Shown piece after piece: positions 39,233-47,715 of a DNA stretch of 61,553 nt (position 1 is the first letter of the stretch; each line of letters starts with the position of its first letter). Source of the DNA: Rhodospirillaceae bacterium (GTDB lineage Bacteria; Pseudomonadota; Alphaproteobacteria; Thalassobaculales; Thalassobaculaceae); NCBI GenBank assembly GCA_002722775.1, contig PBMU01000023.1, positions 1 through 61,553 of the forward strand, written 5' to 3'. The translations under genes and the position numbers were made by a program. The notes under the pieces are model-generated. The model worked only from the letters and a program-made list of their open reading frames with translations. It ran no database searches and was not told the origin of the DNA.

Positions 39233-40179
39233 CCCGACAAACATCTATTGAGGTTGGTTGCGAGCTCGCTCAACAGAGCCCTGTACGCGCCAGGTCCAGC
39301 GGGTAGATTCGCACCCAGTGGATCAAGAGTTCCAACCCCCGCCCCTGTGCCTTCACGAACCGTATCTGCGAGCTTCGGTGGGAATTGTGGTTCAACGAAG
39401 ACGCAGGCGGCGCCAGTCGTTCGGATTTTCCCGCGTACTTCCCGCAAGCGGCGCACACTGGGCGTGCTGTGCCCATCGACCGTAATCGAGCCCACTGCAC
39501 TGGTTCCAAAACGTTTTTCGAAATACTGATAAGCATCATGGAAGACAACGTAGGGGACCTTGGAGACAGTTGCGAGCGTTCGACGTATTTCATCCTCCAG
39601 AATCTTCAACTGACCCACTGCACGGTCGGCATTTACCCGGTAAGCATCAGCATTCTTCGGATCGATCCGGGCGAGTTCCTCGGCAACGAGCACCGCGATC
39701 GCGCGTCCGTTTCGAGGGTCGAGCCAGAGATGCCCATCGACCTGGTCCACATCGTCATGAGCGTGCGCATCTTTTTTATGCTCGTCCCCATGATGATCGT
39801 GCGCATCTTCTTCCCAGGCACCGCCGCTTCGCGGAGCTAATCGGACCAAAGAGGCCTCACGCACTAGGGCGAGGACACGGGTTTCGCTGCTCACGGACTT
39901 CAAAGGCCGAACCAGAAATCCCTCGATCATCGGACCGACCCAAACTACCAGATTGGCGCTAGAAATCGCTCGGGCATCCGATGGTTTAAGAGCATGGCGA
40001 TGAGGTGATGCGGTGCCTTCGAGGAGTAAGTGGGGCTCCCCGATTCCGTTCATCACCATCGCCACGATTGAATGCAGCGGTTTTATGCTGACGACGACCT
40101 TGGGATCAGCCTGGGTGGGCAGAGGATAAATCAGTGCCAGGAGAAAGATTCCAAAGAACCGGCCAACTGTGCAAAACAT
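39229..40179 (-). CDS. znuA: Zinc ABC transporter substrate-binding protein ZnuA
   Basis: Periplasmic zinc-binding protein, about 316 aa. The start at 40179 gives a clean signal peptide (FFGIFLLALIYPLPTQA), then KVVVSIKPLHSIVAMVMNGI. A charged His/Asp-rich loop (DAHDHHGDEHKKDAHAHDD) is followed by DGHLWLDPRNG, as in cluster 9 binding proteins. An upstream in-frame ATG at 40248 would add residues lying across the promoter. The gene has its own promoter and Zur box and is transcribed toward znuB. Confidence 0.94.
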   Translation of the reverse strand: MFCTVGRFFGIFLLALIYPLPTQADPKVVVSIKPLHSIVAMVMNGIGEPHLLLEGTASPHRHALKPSDARAISSANLVVWVGPMIEGFLVRPLKSVSSETRVLALVREASLVRLAPRSGGAWEEDAHDHHGDEHKKDAHAHDDVDQVDGHLWLDPRNGRAIAVLVAEELARIDPKNADAYRVNADRAVGQLKILEDEIRRTLATVSKVPYVVFHDAYQYFEKRFGTSAVGSITVDGHSTPSVRRLREVRGKIRTTGAACVFVEPQFPPKLADTVREGTGAGVGTLDPLGANLPAGPGAYRALLSELATNLNRCLSG

Positions 40180-40180
40180 A

Positions 40181-40196
40181 TTATGTAATAACATAA
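40181..40196 (-). promoter_or_regulatory. Zur box of znuA
   Basis: On the coding strand TTATGTTATTACATAA, 15 of 16 identical to the porin box. It lies between the -10 element and the znuA start codon and ends 1 bp before the ATG, so it covers the probable transcription start. Confidence 0.7.
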
Positions 40197-40200
40197 CATT

Positions 40201-40229
40201 TTCATACCGCAGCGGCAGGCACTCGTCAA
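40201..40229 (-). promoter_or_regulatory. Candidate sigma70 promoter of znuA
   Basis: -35 TTGACG (40224-40229), 17-bp spacer, -10 TATGAA (40201-40206). The predicted start near 40194 would leave only about 15 nt of leader before the ATG at 40179. Confidence 0.55.
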
Positions 40230-40260
40230 GCAATTGTAGAATTATCACCTAAACGCGTTT

Positions 40261-42576
40261 TCAACGAGAAAGCTGCACCCGTTCGAGGCGCAAGGCATTG
40301 ACGATCACTGAGACCGAAGACAAGCTCATGGCCAAAGCAGCAAAAATTGGGGAGAGTAGAATACCGAAATATGGAAAAAGGACTCCAGCCGCGATTGGCA
40401 CACCAACCAAATTATAGATGAACGCAAAGAATAGGTTCTGGCGAATGTTTTTCATTGTCGCTTGCGCCAGTTGTCGGGCGTGCACCAGTCCAATCAGGTC
40501 ACCGTTAAGTAATGTAACGCTGGCGGATTCTATCGCAACGTCCGCTCCAGTGCCCATGGCGATACCAACATCGGCAGCGGCGAGTGCTGGTGCGTCGTTA
40601 ATTCCATCGCCCACCATAGCGACCCGGAGACCAGCGGCGTGAAATTCGCTTACCAAGACAGTCTTGTCCTCTGGCGAACAGTCGGCGCGAATATCTTTGA
40701 TCGCGAGGCCGCATGCCACGGCTTCAGCCGTGACGCGGTTATCTCCTGTAGCAATCACGGCGCGCAAACCTAGCGTTTTTAGCTCATGCAATGCGCTGGT
40801 TGCTGTATCCTTGATCCGATCCTGCACTGCAAGTAGTCCGAAGACCCCCTCATCCTGTGCCACGTAGATCACGGTTTTACCAGCCCTCTGAAATTCCTCT
40901 GCAAAGTGTTGAACGAAGCTCGCATCCAATCCAAAGGCCTCAAGCATGGAGACATTGCCAAGCATGAAATTCTTACCAGTTATCCTTCCATAAACACCCT
41001 GCCCGGGAACAGCGGTGAAACCATCAACTTCCGCTGGGTCAACACCCCAAGTCTTCGCACCTTCAAGAATGGCCGCAGACAAAGGATGCTCCGATCCGCG
41101 TTCAAGCCCGCTAGCGACCGCTAAGACATGCTTTTCCTCCGTACGCTCAAACGCCAGCACGTCCGTCAATATCGGACGCCCCTCGGTCAGAGTGCCAGTC
41201 TTGTCGAAAATCAGCACATCCACCCCCGCTAATCTCTCTAGGGCTTCGGCATCGCGGACCAGAACACCAGACCGAGCGCCCCGCCCGGTAGCAAGGATGA
41301 TCGACATCGGCGTGGCGAGACCAAGAGCGCAGGGACAAGCTATGATCAAAACGCTGACAGCCGCGACTACCGCGTGCGACAAAGCCGGTGGTGGACCGAA
41401 GGAGGCCCAACTGGCGAATGCGAGAACGGCCGCCAATACAACCGCGGGCACGAACCCGGCTGCGACACGATCGACCAAGGCTTGCACCGGTGCGCGGCTG
41501 CGTTGTGCCTCGGCCACCAGATTGATAATCCGGGCCAAAATGGATGCGGATCCAACACTATCAGCACGGACAATAAAGCTACCGGACGTATTCATAGTGC
41601 CCCCAATGACCCTATCACCCACGGTCTTTTCAACGACTATGGGCTCACCTGTGAGCATGCTTTCATCCACGGGGGAAAGGCCTTCAACGACGATCCCGTC
41701 GACCGGAACCGTTTCACCCGGACGTACCCTCAGGAGATCTCTTAGTGCAACTTGGTCGAGTCCGATTTCCTCATCACGATCTCCGGTCACGCGCCGCGCC
41801 GACTTGGGCGTTAAGTCCACCAGCGAGCGCATTGATGCACCAGTCCTTGACCGCGCTGATAATTCCAGAACCTGACCGACCAAGACCAGGACGAGGATGA
41901 CGGCCGCGGATTCAAAGTAAACCGGCGGAAATCCGTCTAAATTTTTCAAAGAACCCGGAAACACGCTAGGGGCAAGAAGGGCGGCGAGGCTGAAGCCATA
42001 GGCCGCCCCACTCCCCAACATGATCAACGTCCACATGTTTGGACTTTGGTTGCGCACTGACGACCAACCGCGTTTGAAGAAAGGAGCCGCGATCCAAACA
42101 ACAACTGGTGTTGCGAATATGCATTGCAGCCAGACTTGCAGCGGGCGTCCTAGCCACGTCTCAAAAGGCACACCTAGGTGGCCACCCATTTCGAGACAAA
42201 ATACCAACGCCGCGAGCGGAGCTCCAATCCACAGGCGGCGACGAAAATTCGCAAGTTCCGGATTGGGCTCATCCTCCACCGTCGGTGTCATCGGCTCCAG
42301 TAGCATGCCGCATATGGGACAGTCGCCGGGATCCTCCTGGATGATCTCGGGATCCATAGGGCAGGTATAAAGTGTGTCCGGGGACACCTTATTCGGCTGT
42401 GCCCTCAAAAAAGCTTCCGGCGCCGCAACGAATCGATCATGGCATCGTTGAGTGCAGAAATAGTAAATCCGAGACTTGTACTCGATCTCAGTTTCTGCGT
42501 CAGCGGGATCCACTTTCATCCCACAAACAGGATCGCGGAAAGTTTCGGTGGCGACCCCAACATTTTGGCCCGGCAT
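40261..42576 (-). CDS. copA: Copper-translocating P-type ATPase (CopA type) with YHS domain
   Basis: P1B-type heavy-metal ATPase in the inner membrane, about 771 aa. The N terminus has a YHS domain ([20 protein letters not shown]) and a metal-binding [20 protein letters not shown] segment, with no HMA domain. Core motifs are [19 protein letters not shown] (CPC metal site), [10 protein letters not shown] with the phosphorylated Asp, the SEHPLS His, and [20 protein letters not shown] and MSLSS in the last helices point to Cu(I). A GTG at 42654 is an alternative start. It lies next to znuA on the same strand, but no copper regulator is seen. Confidence 0.9.
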   Translation of the reverse strand: MPGQNVGVATETFRDPVCGMKVDPADAETEIEYKSRIYYFCTQRCHDRFVAAPEAFLRAQPNKVSPDTLYTCPMDPEIIQEDPGDCPICGMLLEPMTPTVEDEPNPELANFRRRLWIGAPLAALVFCLEMGGHLGVPFETWLGRPLQVWLQCIFATPVVVWIAAPFFKRGWSSVRNQSPNMWTLIMLGSGAAYGFSLAALLAPSVFPGSLKNLDGFPPVYFESAAVILVLVLVGQVLELSARSRTGASMRSLVDLTPKSARRVTGDRDEEIGLDQVALRDLLRVRPGETVPVDGIVVEGLSPVDESMLTGEPIVVEKTVGDRVIGGTMNTSGSFIVRADSVGSASILARIINLVAEAQRSRAPVQALVDRVAAGFVPAVVLAAVLAFASWASFGPPPALSHAVVAAVSVLIIACPCALGLATPMSIILATGRGARSGVLVRDAEALERLAGVDVLIFDKTGTLTEGRPILTDVLAFERTEEKHVLAVASGLERGSEHPLSAAILEGAKTWGVDPAEVDGFTAVPGQGVYGRITGKNFMLGNVSMLEAFGLDASFVQHFAEEFQRAGKTVIYVAQDEGVFGLLAVQDRIKDTATSALHELKTLGLRAVIATGDNRVTAEAVACGLAIKDIRADCSPEDKTVLVSEFHAAGLRVAMVGDGINDAPALAAADVGIAMGTGADVAIESASVTLLNGDLIGLVHARQLAQATMKNIRQNLFFAFIYNLVGVPIAAGVLFPYFGILLSPIFAALAMSLSSVSVIVNALRLERVQLSR

Positions 42577-42661
42577 GGCTACACTCGATGATTGAACCAA
42601 ACTAAAATAAACCCTATCCCTTCCGCTCAGGAGAAGGTCAAGCACGGAATTCACCCTGACC

Positions 42662-42966
42662 TCAGCGACCCATTCCCACCGCGCCGTCGAAGGAATTGAA
42701 GCAGATCAGTTCCTCTGCATGCATCCCCAGCATGTTGCGACGGAGCACCGTGGTTGGCTTGACGAAATTTGCCGGGGGAGCATCGACAGTTCGACTGGAA
42801 ACCCACCAACCTGCAGAACACCGCGTTTTACGTCCTCAACCCGATGCTTACATTGTTTGTGGCATGGGTTGATGTTAGACCGGTCATTGATGATCCTGAT
42901 GACCGGCTTACCACCAAAATCCGCCTTGTTCTTGCCCTTATGCATCGAGGGCGAGCGATGTCCGAA
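42662..42966 (-). pseudogene. IlvD/Edd-family dehydratase fragment (pseudogene)
   Basis: The minus strand encodes an N-terminal piece of a dihydroxy-acid/sugar-acid dehydratase. DFGGKPVIRIINDRSNINPC is followed by HRVEDVKRGVLQVGGFPVEL. The frame then shifts near 42775-42790 and the homology resumes in another frame as NFVKPTTVLRRNMLGMHAEE, then [14 protein letters not shown] before a stop at 42662. Normal family members are 550-600 aa, so most of the gene is gone. It abuts the copA start. This is a dead gene, not a small protein. Confidence 0.85.
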
Positions 42967-43063
42967 AGAATGCAGATCGTCTGGGGCGCACCAACGCGCC
43001 TAGGGAACCTCGGCATAGGTCTTCCGCCATTTTACTAACCCCACTACTCCATTGTTGCCCAGA

Positions 43064-43951
43064 TTAGGTGAGAAAACGCACGATGGTGGATCCGAGCGAG
43101 ATGACTTCACCCTCTTCATTCGTCATGAAGACACCCACCGCTACCAGACCGGTTTCCTGTTCGATTGAGGTGACGGCACCACCCGACACCAGGGTCTCAC
43201 CCAAGCAGGATGCGGGCCCGTTAGAGTATCCGAAGGATACCAAATCTGCGTTATCCCCTATCCAGTTGATTACCACCTAGCTCAACCAATCGCCCTGAGG
43301 TGGCCCATGACGACTGCCCCCGGCAGCTTCTCCGCTACAGTCGTGTGGGTCTCATCGTAGTGGATGCGTTGGGGATTCCATATCGCCGGGCTTTAACAGA
43401 AAAGCGAATTGTTATTGGCTGTGTGACTTCGCTGGGACAAAGTGTACCCAACTATAAGTGCATTGAAAGCAAACACGGTTTCGCCTCAAAATTCTGGTTT
43501 GTTTTTAATCGAGCACAGGCTCTCCGTCTTCGGTTTCACATGTGATCCTGTAAATCAACGGACCGTTGCGACAATGTTGCTCAGTAATCTCTGAAAGCGT
43601 GCGCCTGAACACCAAGGTGCCGGCAGGTCGCAAGGTTTTGTGGAATGTGAATTTCACGCCGCCAGTCATCACCCTTTCCAAGGGCAACTCCGGCAACAGT
43701 GAGGCCGGAGGTAATCCGTCCGGACCCAATTCGTCAATTGAAACAATCTCGCGAGACAGGCAGGAGACGAACATTGGTGGGGCTTCATCACCTCTCAGGT
43801 ATTCCTCCTGAATCTGCTCAGTCGAGACCGCATATTTGACCATATCCCGCCGCGTGACCTCCATTGTGACAGCTTTGTCAGAGCGCCCGATCCAGGAGCG
43901 GGCCTAGTCGGAGACCAACCCGATCATTTCCTTTACTTCCCTGTCCAACAT
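43064..43951 (-). pseudogene. MaoC-family hydratase (FAS1-like plus hot-dog domains), degraded
   Basis: The minus strand shows a full-length but broken two-domain MaoC-like hydratase. Frame 1 from ATG 43951 has TAG at 43904-43906, then the FAS1-like N domain (ARSWIGRSDKAVTMEVTRRD onwards, with RVMTGGVKFTFHKTLRPAGT) to TAA at 43505-43507. A shifted frame then has an LFxFSA-like run broken by TAA at 43393-43395, followed by the hot-dog motif NPQRIHYDETHTTVAEKLPG and a TGA at 43282-43284. The tail (ASCLGETLVSGGAVTSIEQE) is back in frame 1. Four stops and at least two frameshifts mean it is inactive. Confidence 0.88.
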
Positions 43952-44158
43952 TTGCCGCCTCACCTGTTCCGCGAACCAACTCTCATAGAATGTCGGGCCA
44001 TTAGTGGCCACTTCGAGAGGAAGCAGAAAGCGTCGGCGGTTCGACCCGTTAGAAGATTTCTAGGGGTCAACGAATCGGGGTAAAAATTGAAAATTACGGT
44101 CATGAGCCGGTGAGAACCCCTTTACGGCAAAGCGCGCTTTCTCGCTACCGCCGCTACA
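43952..44158. other. Space upstream of the MaoC pseudogene
   Basis: The minus strand just upstream of and partly overlapping the pseudogene start carries an open stretch RRRFLLPLEVATNGPTFYES followed by WFAEQVRRQ that runs into it. It may be the C terminus of another lost gene; the family is not recognised. Confidence 0.35.
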
Positions 44159-44941
44159 TCAGCTTGTCACCAGACCTCCGTCCACGTTGTAACTCTGGCC
44201 AGTGATGTTACGCGCGGCCGGCGAGGCCAGAAAGGCAACCATCGCCGCGATGTCCTCCGGGTCGTTCGCGCGTCTTATCGGAATATCCTTAGTAAACTCC
44301 TCGAGATATTCGTCCACGCTAACCCCACGCTCGCGGGCGCGGGTCCCGATAATTTCATCGACAATTGCGGTACGGGTCACCCCCGGGCAGACGGAGTTCA
44401 CCGTTATGCCGTGCTCCCCCAATTGCTGAGCCGCTGTCTTGGTCAAACTGATCACCGCGCCTTTGCTCGCGGAATAGGCCGCGTTAGACGTACCCTTGAA
44501 ACCGCGCCCCGAGATAGAAGCGATGTTGATAATCCGACCGCCGCCGCCTTGCTCAATTAATTGACGCGCGGCCGCCTGTAGGCAGAAAAATACACCCTTT
44601 GCGTTCACCCGGTGCATCCGGTCCCAATCCTCCTCGGTGAGGTCCATGATATGGGCTGACCGAGTCACGCCGGCGTTGTTTACAATTACGTCAAGCCTTC
44701 CAAACCGCTCGACGGCGGCCGCGACCATCGCGTCGATTTCCGCAACGTCACCCACGTCAACTTGGAGCGAGATAGCATCGACGCCGTGCTGACGCCCAGT
44801 GGAGGCGGTCGTTTCCGCAGTATCGGCATTTATATCGGCGCAAACCACGTCCATACCGGCTTCGGCGAGCGCCACCGCTGATGCACGTCCGATTCCATTT
44901 CCAGCACCCGTCACGATCGCCACTTGCCGCTCGGACTTCAT
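44159..44941 (-). CDS. SDR family oxidoreductase (FabG/glucose dehydrogenase-like)
   Basis: Classical SDR, 260 aa: TGAGNGIGRASAVALAEAG, NNAGVTRSAH, Ser in NIASISGRGFKG, and YSASKGAVISLTKTAA for Tyr-x3-Lys. The C-terminal GQSYNVDGGLVTS is typical. It lies 24 bp downstream of a second SDR on the same strand. The substrate is unknown; sugar alcohols, hydroxyacids and acyl-CoA intermediates are all possible. Confidence 0.9.
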   Translation of the reverse strand: MKSERQVAIVTGAGNGIGRASAVALAEAGMDVVCADINADTAETTASTGRQHGVDAISLQVDVGDVAEIDAMVAAAVERFGRLDVIVNNAGVTRSAHIMDLTEEDWDRMHRVNAKGVFFCLQAAARQLIEQGGGGRIINIASISGRGFKGTSNAAYSASKGAVISLTKTAAQQLGEHGITVNSVCPGVTRTAIVDEIIGTRARERGVSVDEYLEEFTKDIPIRRANDPEDIAAMVAFLASPAARNITGQSYNVDGGLVTS

Positions 44942-44965
44942 TTTATTCTCCCTGCTTGTCCAACT

Positions 44966-45814
44966 CTATTCGACAGGGCGCCCGCCCGGCCAGACGGGAT
45001 CCTCAGCCAAGTCGGGCCAGCCAATTGGAGCCTCGGTGTGCGCCCGATTCTCCTCGATCGAGGAGGCCAGGTCCCATCTTCCCGCGATATAGCGATTTCC
45101 CGTGACAGCGTCGCCTCCTGATGAACAAAGCCAAAGAGCAGGCCACGTCATAGCTTGGGCGGGAACTAGCTCGCGCCTGTCAAAGCCAGCGTCATCAGAA
45201 ACCATCGGCGTGTCTGCAGGCCCACCGGGCACGACGACATTCACTGTGATTCCGTCCGCCGCAAACTCGGCCGCGTGACCCGCACTCATTGATTCAAAGC
45301 CCGATTTCGACGGCCCATAGGGATGGAATTTACCACGCAACATGGTGAAGAAGCTTGTGGTCACATTGATAATTCGACCGCCGTCAATCCTGCGCAGATA
45401 GTCGATCGATGCTTTAGTCATATTCCATGGTCCAGTCAGATTGACCCCGACCATCCGGTTCCATATCTCCGGTGTGATCTCATCGATCCCGATCAAATCG
45501 ACATGATGGTTTTCGCGCACCGATCCCATGCCCAGACCAGCATTGTTGATCAACACATGAACGCCACCAAACCGCCTAGCTGCCCGCTCAACTGCACCGC
45601 TGCAATCCTCGAAATTGGCTATATCAACTACCTCGGTCAAGAGCCGTTCCTCGTTCACCCCCCGGTGTTCACTGGCGAGGTCCGCCAACCCCTCGGATGT
45701 GACGTCAAGGGCCGCGACCTTTGCCCCCGCCTCCAGGTAGGCTCTTGTGAAGGCGCGGCCAAATCCGCCCGCCGCTCCTGTTAGAATCACAGTCCTGCCC
45801 GTCATGTCGACCAT
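44966..45814 (-). CDS. SDR family oxidoreductase
   Basis: SDR of 282 aa. The start at 45814 follows GGGAGGA; a longer in-frame reading to 46183 overlaps the divergent gene and is Arg-rich, so rejected. Motifs are TGAAGGFGRAFTRAYLEAG, NNAGLGMG, Ser in NVTTSFFTMLRGK, and YGPSKSGFESMSAGHA. A C-terminal extension (about 250-282, ENRAHTEAPIGWPDLAEDPV) goes beyond the usual SDR end. It is divergent from another SDR with 140 bp between them. Confidence 0.88.
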   Translation of the reverse strand: MVDMTGRTVILTGAAGGFGRAFTRAYLEAGAKVAALDVTSEGLADLASEHRGVNEERLLTEVVDIANFEDCSGAVERAARRFGGVHVLINNAGLGMGSVRENHHVDLIGIDEITPEIWNRMVGVNLTGPWNMTKASIDYLRRIDGGRIINVTTSFFTMLRGKFHPYGPSKSGFESMSAGHAAEFAADGITVNVVVPGGPADTPMVSDDAGFDRRELVPAQAMTWPALWLCSSGGDAVTGNRYIAGRWDLASSIEENRAHTEAPIGWPDLAEDPVWPGGRPVE

Positions 45815-45954
45815 GCCGTCCTCCCATTTGGTCAGTCGACTATAGAAGATCCCTGGCTGTCTCGCCCACCACGCGGTGGTATAATCAAGGATAAGTTCGC
45901 CCGCCGCCCTCACCACCCGCTCTTTGATGCTAGATTGACCGTTGGAGGGTGTAA

Positions 45955-46656
45955 ATGATGGAGAAAACCTGTCTGGTAACCGGCGTTGGTTGGGGCACTG
46001 GTGCGGCGATCGCACGTAAATTTGCGTATTACGGCTACAGGGTCGCCATGCTAGCACGTCGGGCCGACCGACTGAAAACACTCGCCGATCAGATCGAGGG
46101 TGCGCATGCCTATCCCTGTGACGTGACCGATCCCGAAGGGCTCGCCCAGGTGGTTCAGCAAGTCTGCGTCGAGCTCGGTTCACCGAGAGTTGTGGTTCAT
46201 AATGCCGTAGGGGGCGTTTGGGGCAACTATCTGGAAATAGATCCAGCAGACCTGCATAGTACCTTTCAGGTCAACACCATGGCACTACTATATCTGTCTC
46301 GGTTGACTATTCCAGCGATGATCGAGAAGGGAGGTGGAGCACTGGTCTGTACCGGAAACACAGCAGCATATCGAGGGCGGCCAGGATATGTCGGCTTCGC
46401 GCCGACCAAAGCGGCCCAGCGCATCCTAGCGGAGGGTATCGCGCGTGACGTCGGCCCTCAGGGCGTGCATGTCGCCTACATCATGATCGACGCGGTGATC
46501 GACCTCCGCTGGACCCGCAAACGGTATTCCGACAGACCTGATGAGTTTTTCATTAAGCCGGAAGAGATAGCAAGGGAGGTCTATCACGTAGCCCACCAGC
46601 CACGAGGCGCGTGGAGTTTCAATGTCGAGATCCGCCCCCACGGCGAGGTTTGGTAG
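45955..46656 (+). CDS. Atypical SDR family protein lacking the catalytic Tyr
   Basis: An SDR-fold protein of 233 aa. The cofactor loop is TGVGWGTGAAIARKFAYYG, and NAG is replaced by NAVGG. At the YxxxK position the sequence is F148-A-P-T-K152 (GFAPTKAAQ), so the catalytic Tyr is Phe; the Lys is kept. The following ILAEGIARDVGPQGVHVAYI matches a known subgroup with the same change. GGAGGG precedes the start. The next gene, a hydratase-like protein, begins 9 bp later, so the two are probably co-expressed. It may be a non-catalytic or atypical oxidoreductase. Confidence 0.85.
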   Translation: MMEKTCLVTGVGWGTGAAIARKFAYYGYRVAMLARRADRLKTLADQIEGAHAYPCDVTDPEGLAQVVQQVCVELGSPRVVVHNAVGGVWGNYLEIDPADLHSTFQVNTMALLYLSRLTIPAMIEKGGGALVCTGNTAAYRGRPGYVGFAPTKAAQRILAEGIARDVGPQGVHVAYIMIDAVIDLRWTRKRYSDRPDEFFIKPEEIAREVYHVAHQPRGAWSFNVEIRPHGEVW

Positions 46657-46665
46657 AGAATCACG

Positions 46666-47457
46666 ATGCTGAGTGACAACCAGGCCCGCGCTGCCGCCGA
46701 ATTGATCTGGGAATGCTGGCATGAAGGCCGAACTATCGACGTTCTCCCCGAAAATATGAGACCCGCAAACAGGAACGAAGGTTACGCGATCCAGCGTCAC
46801 TACGAGAGACTTAGTAGACGCCCAATCGTCGGGTGGAAGATAGCGGCCACTAGTGCGGCGGGACAGGCGCATATCGGTGTTGACGGTCCGCTGGCCGGAC
46901 GGTTGCTGGCGGAGAGAGTCCATAAGAGCGGATCAACAATCCCCTTCGGCCACAACAAGATGGCCGTCGCAGAGCCTGAATTTGCGTTTCGTCTATCCCG
47001 GGATCTGCCTCCTGCCGAGAACCCCTATAAACAAATAGAGGTTATGGCCGCGGTGGGCTCACTGCACACAGCGATCGAAATCCCTAATTCACGCTTTAAT
47101 CGGTTCGAGGAGGCTGGTACTGCGCAATTGATCGCCGATAATGCCTGCGCCCACGAATTCATACTGGGATCAGAAATGCCCGAGACTTGGCGTTACTTAG
47201 ATCTAGCACAGCACACGGTCCGCGCGACCGTCGAGGGTAAGGTGACGCATGACGGTGTTGGGGCCAACGTTCTCGGCGACCCCTGCATTGCGCTTACATG
47301 GATCGCCAATGAACTGTCGGAACATGGCATCGGTCTCATTGCAGGCCAGGTGATCACAACGGGAACCTGCGCGGTTCCGCTACCGATCAGACAGGGCGAT
47401 AGCGTCACGGTCGACTATGGATCATTGGGCTCCCTGAAAGTCCGGTTGTCGAGTTAA
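46666..47457 (+). CDS. 2-keto-4-pentenoate hydratase-like protein
   Basis: Member of the MhpD/HpcG/TesE hydratase-decarboxylase family of aromatic meta-cleavage pathways, 263 aa. Visible features are RPIVGWKIAATSAAGQAHIG, the metal-binding Glu pair in VAEPEFAFRLSRDLP, VGSLHTAIEIPNSRF, NACAHEFILGS, and a C-terminal GTCAVPLPIRQGDSVTVDYG. No other meta-cleavage genes (ring dioxygenase, aldolase) are near, so the physiological substrate is open. It follows the atypical SDR by 9 bp. Confidence 0.88.
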   Translation: MLSDNQARAAAELIWECWHEGRTIDVLPENMRPANRNEGYAIQRHYERLSRRPIVGWKIAATSAAGQAHIGVDGPLAGRLLAERVHKSGSTIPFGHNKMAVAEPEFAFRLSRDLPPAENPYKQIEVMAAVGSLHTAIEIPNSRFNRFEEAGTAQLIADNACAHEFILGSEMPETWRYLDLAQHTVRATVEGKVTHDGVGANVLGDPCIALTWIANELSEHGIGLIAGQVITTGTCAVPLPIRQGDSVTVDYGSLGSLKVRLSS

Positions 47458-47715
47458 CGCCTAACTAACTTTTCCACTCGGCCGAACTTATGCCCACTGC
47501 TATCCGCCTCCTCTTGGGAGCCAACTGACGGACCTAGGGCGGTGTGGACGTTCCTTTGAAGATGCCTAGTCCGTCGTTTGGTGAACCGCTTGATAGACTG
47601 GTATTCATCCAACAAGGCTTGCGGTTCCGTGACGACGATCCTAGAAAACCTGTGAGCTATCACGGAACCCCGATCCTTGCGGCAAGATACATTACGGATC
47701 TTGCGTTTAAGGGAG

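Noticed and set aside
40261-42576. Zinc exporter (ZntA) because of the neighbouring znu genes
   Set aside because: The CPC site with YN and MSLSS motifs in the last helices and the YHS plus CPMDPEI N terminus are those of CopA-type copper ATPases.
42769-43038. An 89-aa plus-strand protein upstream of copA
   Set aside because: The minus strand of the same DNA encodes recognisable IlvD/Edd-family sequence, so the plus-strand reading is a shadow.
43505-43864. A stand-alone 119-aa MaoC N-domain protein
   Set aside because: Matching sequence continues on both sides beyond stop codons, so it is part of one broken gene.
44966-46183. A 405-aa version of the SDR gene
   Set aside because: The extra N-terminal part is Arg-rich, overlaps the divergent gene at 45955 and lacks family similarity; a strong Shine-Dalgarno precedes the ATG at 45814.
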